Below the pieces are notes generated by a model. The model was not told the origin of the DNA. It saw nothing but the letters and a program-made list of their open reading frames with translations, and did no database searches. Source: Amoeboaphelidium protococcarum (lineage: Eukaryota > Aphelidiomycota > Aphelidea). From it: a stretch of DNA of 64,000 bases. How positions within the stretch are numbered: the first letter of the stretch is position 1; each line of letters opens with the position of its first letter. This document shows, piece after piece, positions 11,209-22,118 of this stretch. A program made the position numbers and the translations under genes. The stretch is from positions 250,687 to 314,686 of the forward strand of contig JALECJ010000257.1 of NCBI GenBank assembly GCA_023515745.1. Direction: 5' to 3'.

Positions 11209-11329
11209 ATTAGCTATTGCTTGAATATATATAAAAATGAATTAATTAAAACAAAGAGTGGTGGATTGGACGCGTTGGGAAAAATAGAAATTCCAGTAAA
11301 AGAACGGTAAGATTATCACAATATAAAAA

Positions 11330-11798
11330 TCAAAATGGGAACGTGTTTGAATTCATAATATCAAGTGCACATTCCAGCAAATTGCCACTGTGCTTCTTCA
11401 AGTACTTCTCAGCCATAGCTTTGGACATGTTGAACTCGCGCTTCAAACTCTCAATATCCTCCTTTTTGATCAGAATCTTATTCAATCTACACAAGCATTT
11501 AGAGTTTTAACTTGATCAATCAATGACATTAACAAGATACAAAATTAGAATACTTTTTAGCAGGTCCATTTAAAGAGTCAGCAGTGCCTGACTGAGATGT
11601 CTTACCAGCAGGCTAACCTTTATCAGTTGACAGAAAATTCATGGCATTATTGATTTTGGACACGTCCAACGTTGCTTCCTCTGAGAAATCAGTCACCTTT
11701 TCAATATCTTTCTAAGAATCCACTTTACTCTCATCAAGACTTAACTTGTTCAATTTCTGATTTTCCTCTTTCAACTCTGTTGCATTAGTGTCACTCAT
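11330..11798 (-). CDS. HYPK: HYPK (N-terminal acetyltransferase partner) homolog
   Basis: HYPK regulates the NatA acetyltransferase and binds nascent chains at the ribosome. The predicted 133-residue protein has a polar N-terminus with a KVTDFSEEATLDVSKINNAM helix. One intron (11487-11553) is followed by the C-terminal UBA-like NAC domain: ILIKKEDIESLKREFNMSK, then AEKYLKKHSGN and LECALDIMNS. This matches the KKEDIE...L.EH.GN...A pattern of HYPK. It ends at TGA 11330-11332, and the start is the first ATG at 11798. The 125-bp gap to the cap-binding gene is a shared divergent promoter. Confidence 0.85.
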
Positions 11799-11923
11799 AA
11801 TTGGTTGCTTAAACTTCTATTATTATTGTCGTGCACTTTCTTCTCCAAATCGAAAACAGAAAAGTTCCTGACGAGGAATTCGACCACCAACTTAATAGTG
11901 CAATTACTGTAGACTCTGTAAAA

Positions 11924-12469
11924 ATGGCTTCTCTAGTTAAATCTCTGGCAGCTTACTCAGAATATAAGGATAGATACTTTAAGGGCACATAAGAAGAGTA
12001 TGCTGTGGCAATTAAGAACTCGGCTACGGTCTATGTTGGCAATTTGAGCTTCTACACTACCGAGGAGCAGTTGTATGCTGCATTCTCGCGCGTTGGCAAT
12101 GAGGCTAGCATTAGAAAGATTATTATGGGTCTCGACAGGCACCAGCTAACACCATGCGGGTTCTGTTTTGTTGAGTTTTATAAGCGTGAAGACGCGTTTA
12201 GTGCTATCAAGTATCTCAGCGGCACCAAGTTGGATGATCGTCACATTAGAATTGATCTGGATCCTGGGTTTACTGACGGGCGACAGTATGGACGTGGCAA
12301 GAGTGGTGGACAGGTCAGAGATGAAATGCGCGATGATTTTGACGAAGGCAGAGGAGGATATGGAAAGCGTGCCCGCCAACAGGAAGATTCGTCGTATGGT
12401 TATTAGGATCGCGGTGGTTACTAAAATTCTTACAATAATCAGCCGCGAAGTAAACGCTACAGGCAGTGA
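11924..12469 (+). CDS. NCBP2: Nuclear cap-binding protein subunit 2 (CBP20)
   Basis: CBP20 binds the m7G cap of nuclear RNAs together with CBP80. The 181-residue protein is intronless. The RRM carries RNP2 TVYVGNLSF (near residue 32) and RNP1 CGFCFVEF. Tyr in SEYKDRYF stacks the cap in known structures. The C-terminal cap-clamp [20 protein letters not shown] is fully conserved. The Arg/Gly tail uses TAG and TAA as Gln several times before the TGA stop at 12467-12469. One oddity is a small insertion (GNEASI) between helix 1 and strand 2 of the RRM. The call is very confident and is one of the clearest demonstrations of the code. Confidence 0.96.
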
Positions 12470-12940
12470 CTTATATGAGAACTACTGTACCTTACTTTAT
12501 TAAATGTTGAATATAATCTAGCTTTGACTTGCTTTTTATTGTTGTTGTTGTTGTCGTGTTTTAACTGAATGCGATTGGTACCTCTTCGCTCCTTCTTCTT
12601 CAACTAAAACTTACCAACTCCGGACAATCCGTTGGTCGCGTTATTTATGGCGATTAACTACGCAGAAGGAGGAAATCAATTGCCTTTGCTTTACATAATG
12701 CATAACATGACTTTAATATTATGTTATGTCTGTAGTCTTGGCGTACATTTTATAGTCTACATTATCTTACATTCCAGCACTATTTGCACTTTCTTCATTC
12801 GATATTATTGTCACTTGATTTGCGACGCGTAAAATTTAAGTCAGACTTCATCTGTCACATCTTCATACCGAAATTAGTTGCTGGCAACAAATCAAAATAA
12901 GAGTAGAAATTGGATGATACTTTATTCTATCACATAAATT
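12470..12940. other. Convergent intergenic region
   Basis: This stretch of 471 bp lies between the 3' ends of NCBP2 and the transporter. It contains a short (GTT)n microsatellite at about 12538-12554. An open frame from 12647 translates to hydrophobic low-confidence sequence that runs into the transporter antisense, so I do not call it. Confidence 0.4.
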
Positions 12941-14368
12941 TCATAATTTACGCAACGAAAAGATTGTTGATGTGACCATAACAAATATTCCAAATGTAAC
13001 CAGTACTGCGCACAAAACTAATCTGGCGGTTTAAGAGTGTTTCTGCTCAGATGAAGCGATAGGAAGTACCTGAATCTCAATGTTATCCGCACTACTTACA
13101 CTGGCAATATCCTTCGTGAGAAGTGGGGACTCAGTGCCACTATCGCTCTTCCAAATGTTACCTCTTCTGAGTCGAAGGTAGATTAGGAAGCCCGCAAGAC
13201 CAGGTATAATGTATGCAATAAAAGTCGAACATATACCACCAACCAACTCATAAACAAGTCCAAGATTCTCCACAAGCAGCGCAATACCAACTGTCACTGC
13301 AAATATTAGTGTTGTGATAGAGTAAAACTACGCGTTATTCGGCTGGTGATGTCTCGATCTCAGTCCAAGCATTCTTAACACAGCATCTCTGGTAGGAAAG
13401 AAGGCCATTGGATAAGTAAGTATGAGAGAAAACGCGAGTATAAATCTGGCGGCATTAGCAACATGATCATTCCCGGGGAAAGAGTTGAGAATATTATCTT
13501 TGACCTTTTCGCCAAAGGCCATATATCCAACAACAGCTAGTCCGAGAGAGACCACCAAAGACACATTGGCTGAGATGAAAGACGCCAGAGACCATCGCTT
13601 GATGTTTCGCCTCTTCAGAGCGCCGTAATTCAGAAACGCTGTCTGATTTGATACGAAAGCAAAGGCCATAACGCCTATTGCAGAAAATACATTCTTACCG
13701 ATAAAGGTGTACTCACTTCTCGGAATTGGGTGAACTCCTTCAGCAGGATTGATGAAAGCGCGATAGATAATTAAAGCAATCACAATGGGAGTACACGCGA
13801 CACCAATGACGCTAACTTTGGCTAGTTTATTGATTTTCTTGTAAAGGACCAGTGGGAATACAAACAGCACACTGACCAGTACAATGATGAAAATTCGATT
13901 TTAAAGCAGTTTAGCGTCAGGTGCATACGTTGCCGCGATACTTGGAAATGAACTACCTAAAATAATAATATAAGACACCATTGTACCAATACCGTTAGTG
14001 GCAATGACAAGATTGACAAGCCAAAAGCCAGGCCGTCCAAGGGCGTGATTTGCAAGTCCAGCAAAGGAGTAAACATCCACTAGTTCACCAGCTTTTATCA
14101 TTAGCATAATAGAAGCACAAGATATATACGCGACACATACGGTAAGAATAATACCAAGGCCAAATCCAGCATTACTCACCGCGTAACTAAGCCCAATGAT
14201 ACCCGCGCCGACCGTGGTGTTGACCAAATTAAAAGCAACACCAAGCACAGATGTATTACCATCGTCTTGCAAAGGCTATAAAGTGGTGTCGACTGTTTAG
14301 TAAGACTCCACTGACTATTTCGAGTCTCGGAAATTGTCCAACAATGGTTATCGATCTTGAAGTGTCAT
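12941..14368 (-). CDS. SLC38/AVT-type amino acid transporter
   Basis: This 475-residue intronless protein is an amino acid/auxin permease-family carrier, probably exporting or importing neutral amino acids at the vacuole or plasma membrane. About 11 hydrophobic segments can be seen. The first, LGVAFNLVNTTVGAGIIGL, has the diagnostic N-T-x-x-G-A-G-I-x-G-L/I substrate-site motif of SLC38 and AVT6/7. ASFISANVSLVVSLGLAVVG and YPMAFFPTRDAVLRML are further family blocks. The soluble N-terminus is about 55 residues. The last helix (LVLCAVLVTFGIFVMV) is reached only by reading through TAA at 13031, and the stop is TGA 12941-12943. The substrate cannot be inferred. Confidence 0.88.
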
Positions 14369-14590
14369 AATAATACTGTAATATCCTGCAGACAAACGAA
14401 GAGTGAGAGATTTTGGTAAAATTTAAACGATCGGGAAAGTTAAAGAGAGGCGCGCCGTGATTGGGCAATTTCCAGATTGAACGAATCGGAGTCATTTGAC
14501 ATGCATTCACTCTAAAGGGTATTATCAAGTACTACAGGGAAGAATAAGGATATCGATAACCAATATGAATTTATTATTTAAACGATTCAA

Positions 14591-15490
14591 TCACTTCTTC
14601 TTTGGAGCAGGACGATATACACCGACAACTAACGCGTGATCTCTCTCATAAGGCTCAAGAGTCAGCTATTCCTGAGGCTTGATCTTCTCCTCTTGCATCT
14701 TCTTCACCTCCTTGGCGAAAACAGTTGCAGCATCAACGGTACTGTCGATACAGTTGGCCTTGATACTCACAACAACATGGCCGCCAGTCTTCAGGAAATG
14801 GCTTGCATTCAGAGCAACGATACGCGCTTAATCAGGCTGTGCAACATCAGCGAAAACTACATCCACCATAGGAACCAGCATTCTGTACTTGTGTGGATGA
14901 CGCGCATCTTCAATGATTGGGAGTACATTAGTTCTCTTCTTGGCCATATTGATCAAATCACGTCCGGATCTGTGAGAGAATTCAACAGCGTACACCATAC
15001 CCTCTGGGCCGACAATATCAGCAACGTGGGACACAGTGGTACCACTGGATCCACCCAAATAAAGCACCTTGGTACCAGGAGCAATGTGAATCTTGTCAAT
15101 ACCACCAACGATACCGGCACAAAGCTTAGATCTAAATGGATTCCAGACGCGATATTCCACTTTAGTGCCATCAGCATTCTCAACAGCAATTCGCTTCTCT
15201 CCGTACACAGACTCGCCAGGCACAAGATTTCTAGTGACAAGCAAATCTTCCTTACCACGCGCGATAAATACACCAGCATGACGATGCGGCTCAATAATCA
15301 CCTTTGGAGGAGCCTTCTTTCCACCCAAACCAAATTTGGCTCCACCGCGGCCGCCACCTCTTGGAGCACCCCTTCCACGACCACCGCCTCTTGATGCGCC
15401 TCTGCCTCCACCTCTTCCGCCACTACCACCTCTTCCACCACCAAATCCACCGCGTCCACCTCTTCCACCGCCTCTGCTTGGAAAAGCCAT
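14591..15490 (-). CDS. FBL: Fibrillarin, snoRNP 2'-O-methyltransferase
   Basis: Fibrillarin is the methyltransferase of box C/D snoRNPs in the nucleolus. The 299-residue protein has a Gly/Arg-rich N-terminus (residues about 5-60). Next comes [20 protein letters not shown], then the SAM motif [17 protein letters not shown], with [13 protein letters not shown] and [13 protein letters not shown] after it. Two Gln positions that are invariant in the family are written as TAA (14828-14830, in AQPDQARIV) and TAG (14666-14668, in [13 protein letters not shown]). These are excellent evidence for recoding. The stop is TGA at 14591. It is single exon. The GC-rich GAR region explains several spurious ORFs on both strands. 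Confidence 0.97.
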
Positions 15491-15619
15491 ATCAAATATC
15501 GTGATGTTTTATTCGAGTTTAGTTTTTTTGACTATTTTTCTCAATCAAACAGTAAAAGGACAATGGCCGTGTTTTCAGCGTTTTCGGTTGAACTTCATCA
15601 GTTTTAGCTCCTGGAAAGG

Positions 15620-16088
15620 ATGTCCGGTGCGCTGATAGATGTCGCCTAGATTTGGCGTTATTAAAGGCGAAAGCTGTCTGCAAGCGTAATATTTATGATA
15701 GAAAACAATTATAAATGATACACTTGTATTGATTCACAAGTCAATAAAGGATCTTGAATATTCTCTCAAATCTGAATGTTATCCACCATTGGACTATCAG
15801 CGACACCTTCCACGAGTCCACGCTAAGAAAGTACTGATAAAAGCATTCAATTCAGATTCAGATTCAAACAGTCCAGAAATTACCATCTTGAGAATGATGT
15901 TGATTAGCAAACAATAATTCACGCATAAATCTGTTGATGTACAGGCAATTTTCCTTTCTCTTCCATTGCGATATATCCATAGAATGCACCATCAGTGGAA
16001 TTTGCCGAATCAGTTGATATTCGCGTTCCAGTTATTGTTTTACCTTAAAACTGCAAGACTGAAAAGTTTGAACTATAAACATTGCTGA
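15620..16088 (+). CDS. Hypothetical protein, two exons (tentative)
   Basis: ATG 15620 opens MSGALIDVAQIWRYQRRKL. A GT-AG intron at 15686-15740 leads to IKDLEYSLKSECYPPLDYQ and PRVHAKKVLIKAFNSDSDS. The frame remains open to TGA 16086-16088 (137 residues). No family is recognised. The last 50 residues are rich in Phe/Leu and may be untranslated. The stop codon overlaps the next gene's ATG as TGATG, which is unusual for a eukaryote. Either the two ORFs form one spliced gene, or the true end lies earlier. The presence of coding sequence around 15741-15910 is likely; its extent is not. Confidence 0.4.
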
Positions 16089-16546
16089 TGGAGCGTGGAG
16101 ATAGCCAGTAGTCTCTCAGCAATAAAAGCAACGATGATTTAGATGGTAGTAATAACTATTCCTCACTCAATGAGAGTAATGCGAACACACCAGCGTAAAT
16201 GAGGAGACCATAGTCGCAATCGCAATCATCATAATCAAGGCTAGACTAATCTCAGATGGACAGAATTCTGAATCCTACACGGAAAGCACTGAGATCGAGA
16301 TTAAGATCTTCTATAATAGATCTCAATTAAATGGCCCGCTAGTTGGGGAAAGACTTGCAACCTGAGAACAAGTCGTTTATCTCTAATGCAAGTAAAGGTG
16401 AACAGAGTCTGAAGCGGACATTTGATCACGTTGCCAATATGGGCACTCACTTGGATAACATTTCGTTTAAACGCGCTCAGATTGCTCAACATGTAAAACT
16501 TTTAGATTAGATCACGGTCGGACTCAAATTGGAAGATATGGTGTGA
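16088..16546 (+). CDS. Hypothetical small coiled-coil protein
   Basis: This 152-residue protein begins MERGDSQQSLSNKSNDDL. A Gln/Ser-rich N-terminal 55 residues are followed by a helical segment: RKALRSRLRSSIIDLNQMAR, then a second stretch, AQHVKLLDQITVGLKLED. It contains many TAA/TAG codons and closes at TGA 16544-16546, 88 bp before the convergent Raptor stop. The helix spacing suggests a subunit of a small coiled-coil complex, but I cannot name one. Splicing of the GTGAGT at 16543 would extend it into Raptor antisense, so I prefer the TGA. Confidence 0.55.
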
Positions 16547-16634
16547 GTAGATGTAGCAAGAATATTATAATAATAATGATTATATTTTATATTCACATTT
16601 GATATAGACGAGATCAGTACTGTCGTAAAAGTAT

Positions 16635-19600
16635 TCACATCGACTGCGACAATCCTGACAGTACATTGTAAATTGGTATCATCTGGTCCATTCCACCAAA
16701 CGCCATCATTAGTCTATGAGGATGGAAAGCTACACAACTCACAGAAGCAATCCTTTATCCCATGAGGAGACCTTCATCGTTGTAGCGAATATTATTCCAA
16801 GTTGTATGCGAAGATGGAGAGGCTTGCATAACTTTTACAAACTGTAGCTCACTACCAATAGCCATCACAGGGGCGAAATCATGAAGTGCCATACAGGATA
16901 CACTCTTTCCTCCATCAGCAACAATAGACTCTATCACCGATGTGGTTCTGAAATCCAGTATCTTTACTACAGAATCAGTACTTGCAGATACTACCATTCT
17001 GTCTGCGCCGCGCTATTACCTAACACTCAGCACCCATTCCTTATGCTCCTCCATCTACATTACCATGCATTGCCTCGAGTCGAGACGCTTATCGTACGCG
17101 CGAACTGTGCCATCACCAAATCCGGCTAAGAGGACATTATCATCGACTTCATCAAGACAGGTCAGACTTGATAGACTCTTGGTGGGAATATCACAGTAGT
17201 TGAGCTATTTCACGGCAGACCATAGACGAATCTAGCGTACATCACCACCAACCATGAAATCTCCTCTCTATTAGTTCCACTTGAAAATCATTCCACTGCC
17301 AGTCTCATCAGGAAATAGTTCGGGTAAAGCTGTCCAAGCAGTTGTAATCGCTGGCTTCTTATCTACTCCGATGCCTTCATAAATTCGCATCTATCCATCA
17401 TTAGATGCCACGGCAATCAAAGAACGGTCTACTTCATTTATAAACTATGCACAGGTGACGTGAGAAGCATTCTTATTGGGGCAAGGTACTTTGAAAGAGG
17501 ATATCTTCCTATTTGATGATTACGTATAATCCCAAACCCTTATAACCGCACCATTGTGAACTGAGAGTAGCCAGTCTTCAACAGCATGAAAGTTCAGAAT
17601 TGAGGTGTTCAGCATCGACGAGTCAATCATTGCCATCCTGTGCTCAAAGGGAAACTTTTACCGTTGTTGGACCTGAGATCTAACTGAATCAACGACTTTT
17701 GATAAATTATCCAATTTACTAACACGCTCCATGAACTGAGTACCTCCAGGCAAAGCCAAATCGCTCCGCGAAAGTACGGATTTCCGGTAAGATTACAAGC
17801 TCAACTGCAAACTAAAGCTGGCAAGTGGCAGTTAATCCGACTCCTTGTCAAAACCAGACTATGCAACTTCTTGCTAACTTTTCTATTTAAATAGTCGGTC
17901 ATTATACACCCGCGATTAACCCTCCTCAGAAACGTTAGAAGGTGCAAATATCTTGTTGACGGAGCTTTAAAACTAATTAGATGTGAGTTTCTTCAGAGAA
18001 CTTGTACGCTTCAAGCTTTCTTGCAAAGACTTGGCATTGAATTACTGACTGTCAATATAGGCTGATGACCGCGACTTGGCAGTGCTACCAATAGGGATTT
18101 TGTTGTTCTTCATCAATCTTCCAGGATCAGCTAACGATTTACCAAAACCAACAGGGAGGGAGGCTGTAGAGTCTTAGTTATTAGATTACTGCAGAAGCTG
18201 AGCCACTGTAAGTGATGGACGCGAGCCACTATAATTTTGAATCTTGTGATCTTTCACCAAAGTGTGATACGTGATAAAGTCCACAACTAACCTGGCTTCT
18301 TTAGCTACACTTGACATGGCATCCATGGACAGGACTAGTAGACTTTTCCAAAGACATAGATAATAAGACTGATGCTAAAAATTGGGGTGTCTCTGCATAA
18401 ATAGCTTTTACGTTAAATCCTTCTCAAATCCCGCAGATTAACTCGATAATGATGAAGACTATTTCAATGAGTATGAAGCAGAGTTAGAGTACGACTATCT
18501 CTTTTCGCGCTCGTCTTGTAGTAAGCCATGCGCAACCTCGATAAAAGCATCTGTATCTGAATGCACAACCTATGACAGCGCTGATATCAACTCTAATCGT
18601 ACCATCTAGGAAGCGTCACTACAACAAGAGAGTATAGTCAATCCAACAACTCTGCTATAATTTTACAGCTATTTCAGAGTATCGGCCGGTAAAACACTTT
18701 AAATGCCATCTTTAGGAGCACTGAGCATTTGACCAAGAGCATAAACAGCCGCACTTCTAACCTCTACAGCATCATCAGTTAATAGGACAAATAAATCTTC
18801 ATGAATGCCCGTCTAAAAGCATTCAAGTCGGCTCTAAATAACAATTTAACAATACTACAGCTAAGCATTGGAATTTGATCTACTTGTCTTAACACCAGAG
18901 TTAGCTTGCTATTTATTATCTACCGCCAATGAATGATCACCCAAGCTAACCAGAGAGCCTAATAACTAACAGGCTAGAGACTAAACTTATGGACTTTTAC
19001 TATCCAGCAACTTGATGACAATCTTCATAAATGATAAATCACCGCACTTCAACTGTAAAAGTTTAACTTAAGCTGCCAAGTGCTTATGAGTGAACTTTAT
19101 CAATATAAATAGGCACATGGCTTCCAGTTCTAGTGCATTAGCAGATTGTTACCGCTTACCACTATCAACATCTCCATCATACTGCTCATAATCATTATCC
19201 TGGGAAGTAAGTTGACTCAGTATAGTGACAAAATACATATATCCACCACCAACAGAGCCGCTACTAAGCAAATCTGCTTTACAGCCATCCACACCATCTA
19301 CAAAGCCTTCCCAAGCACAAATCTTGCACCATATGAAGACCAGAATCATACGCAACTCCACAGCGGGAGATTAAAGAAGTTTGAGGACATACGGAAATAT
19401 TCCAACATCCAAAGCCTCGCGTACGTTATGGGGCGATAGATCAAGATACCTGGACAGCAGTAGTGAGGCACGAAGCCTATGATGTTGTGACAGCAGCACT
19501 TGCAATATAATTGGCAAATGAGGCGACGTAACTACCTGTGATGTATCACTACCATTTTCGTCTTCAGCATTATTCATTCTGTCATTCAAAAATTGAGACT

Positions 19601-21161
19601 GCTCTTCAAGCCATAACTCGAAAGCATTCAGCTAGTCTTCAAAGAATGAACTGTTGACATACACCAGATCTTGACGTGGAGGTGATGGATTAAGAAGGCC
19701 TGGCAGCTGATTAAGAGCGACTTCACAAACCAAATCCCACGATTCCCACAAGTAATGTTCATCGATCTGGTGGGCAATGTATGCGTCGAAATCTAGAGAT
19801 GGATAACTAATTGGATTAACACCATAAAACTTCATCACTCTCCTGGCTAAAAGAAAATTACGAAACAGAGCAGCCACCATCAGATCCTGTCTGTACAATT
19901 TCTTGAATAAACCATAATCTTTTTAATCGCCATTCTTCTATCCATGTTGATCCAGCTGACTAAGACAGTCCCAGGCGATAGAATCTGTAATGGCAGTAAA
20001 TATCCAGTTCAACTCACCGAGCATTGTCCGACGATCAGATACTTTACCTGGAATCATCTGAAGCATCTGTGGAGTAACTTGAGAAGATATGAGAAGGGAT
20101 GAAGCTACATTATCCATATCAATATAATCAACATTGGACTAAGACTACAGAGGAACGTGGCTATTATTCTTAATCATGAACCAATGTAAAGCAGCCTGAA
20201 TTGGTGTGGTTAGACACGCTGAAAATAAATCTGCAGGTAGAGCCGGGTGCATAGGTAAAGTTTGATCTGCATGACACGCTGCCAATATGATAGTATTATT
20301 ATTCTTACTGTAATGCTTCAGATAGGCATTAACAAAATTACCCGCCGCGCTACAATCCAACACAATAATTGAGGGAGAACCGAGCCAAGCATTAACTTCA
20401 CCAATTCCCACCGGCACGTACTATGTGTATGTCTTATTAAAGAACCACAACTCGCCATTGACAGTAGGCTTAGGGACACCATGGCCATTATAGTGCCACA
20501 GAACGCGGTCACTTTGATCTTGCTACTGCTAATGCTACGATGATGATGATTACTTATAAGCAGCATTTCTCCTCAAATGAAGCATAGTCTTTTTCAAATC
20601 CTCAGGCGTTGGATCTGTCAGCATTTTATATCTGGCGCGCGGCTACCATGGCTCATAATGAGAAGTGAGAATTTTGGCTATAAGATCAACAGCTTTCTGA
20701 GGTTACAACGCCGAGCCTTCTATTATATCGTCGCTACTGTTGTTATTTGCCACTTATGAATTACCCCCATTACCTCCACTGTTCACGTGTAAAAGCGGAT
20801 GACTGGACAGCTCTTTACTAAACGGATCAATCCAGGCTTCCATGACAGCACATGGTGTCGGTTTAATGACATCGGGAGGATCAACACCCAAGTTCAGACA
20901 AAGACTTATAAGGACACCGACAGTCTTTAATTTCTCTTTATTACGCCATCCATCAACGTCATTGTCTTCCTTAATTCTGTTTTTAAACAATGCATTCTAT
21001 TTACTCTATAGATCTTGGTAAAACTCGGTCTACATCTAGAGTGAGTGAAAGTATTTTTATAGATGATCTTCTTCCTCATACGCATCATCTTCACCATTAA
21101 AGGAGGAAGAGTCATCATTGTACTTCATTGCAGCAGATCTCACGCGCAAATCCATATTCAT
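16635..21161 (-). CDS. RPTOR: Raptor, TORC1 scaffold subunit
   Basis: Raptor presents substrates to TOR kinase in TORC1 on lysosome or vacuole membranes. A single open frame of 1508 residues runs from ATG 21161 to TGA 16635 with dozens of TAA/TAG codons and no intron. The N-terminal caspase-like (RNC) domain shows [54 protein letters not shown] and [16 protein letters not shown] repeats follow (for example [20 protein letters not shown]). The WD40 C-terminus ends in [18 protein letters not shown] and [13 protein letters not shown], the Raptor-specific last blade. Human Raptor is about 1335 residues and Kog1 about 1557. The call is very confident. Confidence 0.96.
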
Positions 21162-21717
21162 CTTACGATGTACTTATTTACAAATTATGACTTTATTAGA
21201 TGAATTGTGATTTGGAGCAATGCAATACGATAAGAGAAAGAAAGTAGAACAAGAGCAGACTAAAAAATACGGGAGAAAAGACATGAAAATTCAATTTATT
21301 CAGTTTCATTCGATTGTTCAGCGACGACGAAGAAATTGTATTAGAGCAAAGGTGACCAAGATGGATCGCGTAAAAACATCTTCAGTACTACAGTATATCT
21401 TTCGTAGAAAATTTACTGCTTACACTCACCAGATTATAGTCTGAATTGGAATTGGGAGAAATAATGGGACTAAGGATTCCAACTTTACATTTCACTGCAC
21501 AGGGCAAAAGCGCGTTCTGTGATCATTCCAATGCACCAAGCCTTCACGCTTAGTTTCTTTGACCGTTGCGTTTCCTCTCGACCCTTTTTGTTTTGTTTCA
21601 TTTACTCGCTCTCTCCCGTTCCCTTCATTCACTGACAGTACTGCTGTAATTATAATATCCATTGGACTCACCACTTCATCCATTATAAAAAGCACTAAAT
21701 TTCTCAATTATCAAGAT
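21162..21717. other. Divergent intergenic region Raptor/BRK1
   Basis: This 556-bp stretch between divergent starts presumably contains both promoters. A lysine/arginine-rich open frame at 21220-21444 has no recognisable motif and I leave it uncalled. I see no repeat or RNA gene. Confidence 0.4.
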
Positions 21718-22041
21718 ATGAATCGATCGGAAGATAGTTCGGTGCAGCAGTAGGCAACTAAGATGGCGTATGATAGTGCAGAAGTCATTGACAGATTATC
21801 GCTGGCTATCAATGAAATTTCCAAAGGTTTGAGCAGATTTGACTCGATTGTGTGCCAGTCTTTGAACAGCATGGATGAGCGATTGCTGGTTGTCGAGAAG
21901 TAGCTAGCATTTCTTGAGAACAGAGTAAGTAGTATATTTTAATGAATTCTAAAGTGCGTTCCTTTTTATTAAACTCTTAAATATGTATTGTAGGTGACAT
22001 CTGTGATTCCCAATTAAAACCAAGCATCGTAGTAATAATGA
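21718..22041 (+). CDS. BRK1: BRK1/HSPC300, WAVE/SCAR complex small subunit
   Basis: BRK1 is the trimeric coiled-coil core of the WAVE complex, which activates Arp2/3 actin nucleation. The 84-residue protein has one intron (21925-21993, GTAAGT...TGTAG). After a polar N-terminus, VIDRLSLAINEISKGLSRFD, then SLNSMDERLLVVEKQLAFLE and NRVTSVIP match the BRK1 helix in register and length. The last residues are poly-Gln encoded by TAG/TAA, then TGA. Short coiled coils can mislead. However, the placement of SRFD/SLNSMDERL agrees with the family's FDMSCRSRLATLNEKL pattern. Confidence 0.75.
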
Positions 22042-22118
22042 TTTATTCTATTGAAATTTATTAAAGATGATGTTTTAAATCTGTTACAATTTTAATTATA
22101 TCTACAGAAGAATGATAA

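Noticed and set aside
12647-12940. Hydrophobic + strand frame MAINYAEGGNQLPLL...
   Set aside because: Runs antisense into the transporter gene, no family resemblance, low-complexity hydrophobic content typical of AT-rich intergenic DNA.
14636-15394. Long + strand ORF (252 aa in standard code) with His/Leu-rich product
   Set aside because: It is antisense to fibrillarin, whose GAR and catalytic motifs are unmistakable on the minus strand.
21220-21444. Lys/Arg-rich + strand ORF upstream of BRK1
   Set aside because: No motif; lies in the Raptor/BRK1 divergent promoter; composition looks random.
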